From Xanthomonas rydalmerensis (lineage in GTDB: Bacteria > Pseudomonadota > Gammaproteobacteria > Xanthomonadales > Xanthomonadaceae): a stretch of DNA of 64,000 nucleotides. The DNA lies in the NCBI RefSeq assembly GCF_033170385.1, contig NZ_CP126170.1, forward strand, positions 1,450,001 through 1,514,000, written 5' to 3'. How positions within the stretch are numbered: position 1 is the first letter of the stretch; the number at the start of each line of letters is the position of its first letter. Positions 62,932-64,000 of this stretch are shown here, piece by piece. Both the position numbers and the translations under genes were made by a program. Below the pieces are notes generated by a model. The model saw only the letters and a list, made by a program, of their open reading frames with translations, was not told the origin of the DNA and ran no database searches.

Positions 62932-64000
62932 TCAGCGCAACGCTGCCCTGGTCTTCCCGGTTGCCTCCGCCTCTCCGCTGCCCAGCCGCTTCGGATCCAG
63001 CACCACATGCTTGATGCGCGTGCGCTTCCAGGTGTAGCTGATGTGCACTTGGCCGTCGCGGGTCTGGATCACCGCGGGGTAGGAGAACTCGTCCTTGGGG
63101 CTGTCTTCCAGGGTCAGTACGCGGGTCCAGTGCAGGCCGTCGTCGGACAGGGCGACGGCGAGCACGCCGCGGCCGTCCCACCAGTCCTTGCCTGCCTCGG
63201 TGGGGTTGTAGACGAGCAGGGAGCGGCCGTCGGCCAGCACCACCGCGTCGGTGCCGGAATTGGGGTTGGCGAGGTCCAGCAGGGTCATCGGTTCCCAGGT
63301 GCGGCCCTGGTCGCGCGACCAGGTGCTGAACACGTGGTTCTGCTGGCTGCGGCCCACCGCCTGCAGGCGGCCGTCCTTGTGCAGCAACACGCTGGGCTGG
63401 ATGGCACCGATCCTGGCCGGGTCGTTCATCGCCGGGCCGCGGGTCCAGTGCGCGCCGTTGTCGTCGGACCATTCCATGTGCGCGACCCAACCGGCGTCCT
63501 CGCTGCTGCTGGGGCTGAGGATGCGGCCGCCGGGCAACTGCACCGGCTTGTTCTTGATCGGGCCGAGGATGCCGGCGGGCAGGCGCTCGGGTGTGGACCA
63601 GTGATGGCCGCCGTCGCTGGAAGTGGTCTGCATGCCCCACCAGCGCTTCGGGTCGGGGCCCACCTTGTAGAACAGCCGCAGCGGCCCTTGCGCGGGCTGG
63701 AACAGCACCGGATTCCAGGTCGGCAATGGCTTGCCTTGCGGCTGCGTGCCGTCGGCCACGCGCTGCGCCGGTTGCCAGCCCTTTGCGCCACGGCGCGCCA
63801 CCCAGATGGCGACGTCGTCGGCGCCCTCGTGGCGGCCGCCGAACCAGGCTGCGAGCAGGCCGTCGCGGGTTTCCACCAGGGTGGAGGCGTGGCATTGCGC
63901 GGTCGGCGCCTGCGCGTTGACGAATTCGCTGTAGACGATGGGCGAGGGCGGCACCGGCGGCGGGGCGGCGGCGGCCGGGCCGGCGATGGCGCGCACGGCG
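62932..64000 (-). CDS. Exo-alpha-sialidase / BNR-repeat hydrolase, 5' end outside the window
   Basis: At least 355 residues are present. The C-terminal part is a six-bladed-propeller-like protein with several Asp-box motifs (SDGGHHW, SDDNGAHW, SRDQGRTW, SDDGLHW), a catalytic-type opening STLVETRDGLLAAWFGGRHEG and late YPAVIQTRDGQVHISYTW. Such enzymes cleave sialic acid or other sugars from glycans. The left-most visible in-frame start, a GTG at 63996, looks like the end of a signal peptide, so the true start lies beyond the window. The substrate is unknown. Confidence 0.82.
   Translation of the reverse strand, partial: AVRAIAGPAAAAPPPVPPSPIVYSEFVNAQAPTAQCHASTLVETRDGLLAAWFGGRHEGADDVAIWVARRGAKGWQPAQRVADGTQPQGKPLPTWNPVLFQPAQGPLRLFYKVGPDPKRWWGMQTTSSDGGHHWSTPERLPAGILGPIKNKPVQLPGGRILSPSSSEDAGWVAHMEWSDDNGAHWTRGPAMNDPARIGAIQPSVLLHKDGRLQAVGRSQQNHVFSTWSRDQGRTWEPMTLLDLANPNSGTDAVVLADGRSLLVYNPTEAGKDWWDGRGVLAVALSDDGLHWTRVLTLEDSPKDEFSYPAVIQTRDGQVHISYTWKRTRIKHVVLDPKRLGSGEAEATGKTRAALR

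Noticed and set aside
62613..63014. 133-codon frame after cutC
   Set aside because: Overlaps the 3' end of the sialidase-like gene, Arg/Pro-rich, no ribosome site or family resemblance.

Overview
The window looks like the chromosome of a Xanthomonas (Lysobacteraceae) strain. Supporting points are the high GC content, a type IV pilus chemotaxis cluster pilGHIJ-chpA-chpC, a pqqABCDE operon beside relA, an Oar-like TonB-dependent receptor, and many short palindromic intergenic repeats typical of xanthomonads (GTAGGAGCGGCTTC... and CCCTCACCCCAACCCC... families). The species cannot be fixed from the sequence alone.

Layout. 1-8.5 kb: 5' part of recQ (-), dps (-), hrpA (+), then a ClC-type channel and a small secreted protein (-). 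8.7-11.8 kb: a LytS/LytTR-type two-component pair and a membrane acyltransferase (+). 12.0-15.2 kb: pqqA-B-C-D-E (-), divergent from relA (+) at 15.5 kb. 17.8-28.6 kb: a TPR membrane protein, a two-domain glycosyltransferase (-), mrcB (PBP1b), a TPR lipoprotein, yoaA/dinG helicase, tsaB and an ADP-ribosylglycohydrolase. 28.8-34.6 kb (-): TonB-dependent receptor, a 0.76 kb tandem array of palindromic elements, a TonB-family protein and gshB. 34.8-47.5 kb (+): the Pil-Chp chemosensory operon, with a 2420-residue ChpA and a CheB-like protein that has lost the catalytic motif. 47.6-60.3 kb: an accessory island of RHS toxins. 60.8-64 kb: Tat-exported isoaspartyl peptidase/asparaginase, cutC and the 3' part of a sialidase-like gene (-).

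The island between chpC and the asparaginase gene is the most interesting part. It holds two RHS proteins with Sec-type signal peptides and no PAAR domain. Their roughly 2.2 kb GC-rich cores are almost the same sequence, while their AT-richer 5' and 3' ends are unrelated or strongly diverged. RHS1 has an unrecognised C-terminal tip. RHS2 has a tip with an HEYFH zinc-protease motif and a downstream E-A-x-A-D segment. Each is followed at once by a small membrane or lipoprotein gene that could be its immunity protein. RHS1 is also followed by two more small genes, one with ankyrin repeats. Between the two modules lie broken copies of the two flanking housekeeping genes: the 5' end of the asparaginase gene twice (once joined in frame to a third RHS core fragment, once joined in frame to the 3' half of chpC). 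The island therefore appears to have grown by recombination of modules of the form chpC 3' end - RHS - immunity - asparaginase 5' end. A perfect 4x7 bp repeat precedes RHS2 and could make its expression variable.

A second theme is repeat invasion. A G-rich inverted-repeat element (arms of GGGATTGGGGA type, with the run pattern of a G-quadruplex) sits in several intergenic gaps and has also entered hrpA in frame.
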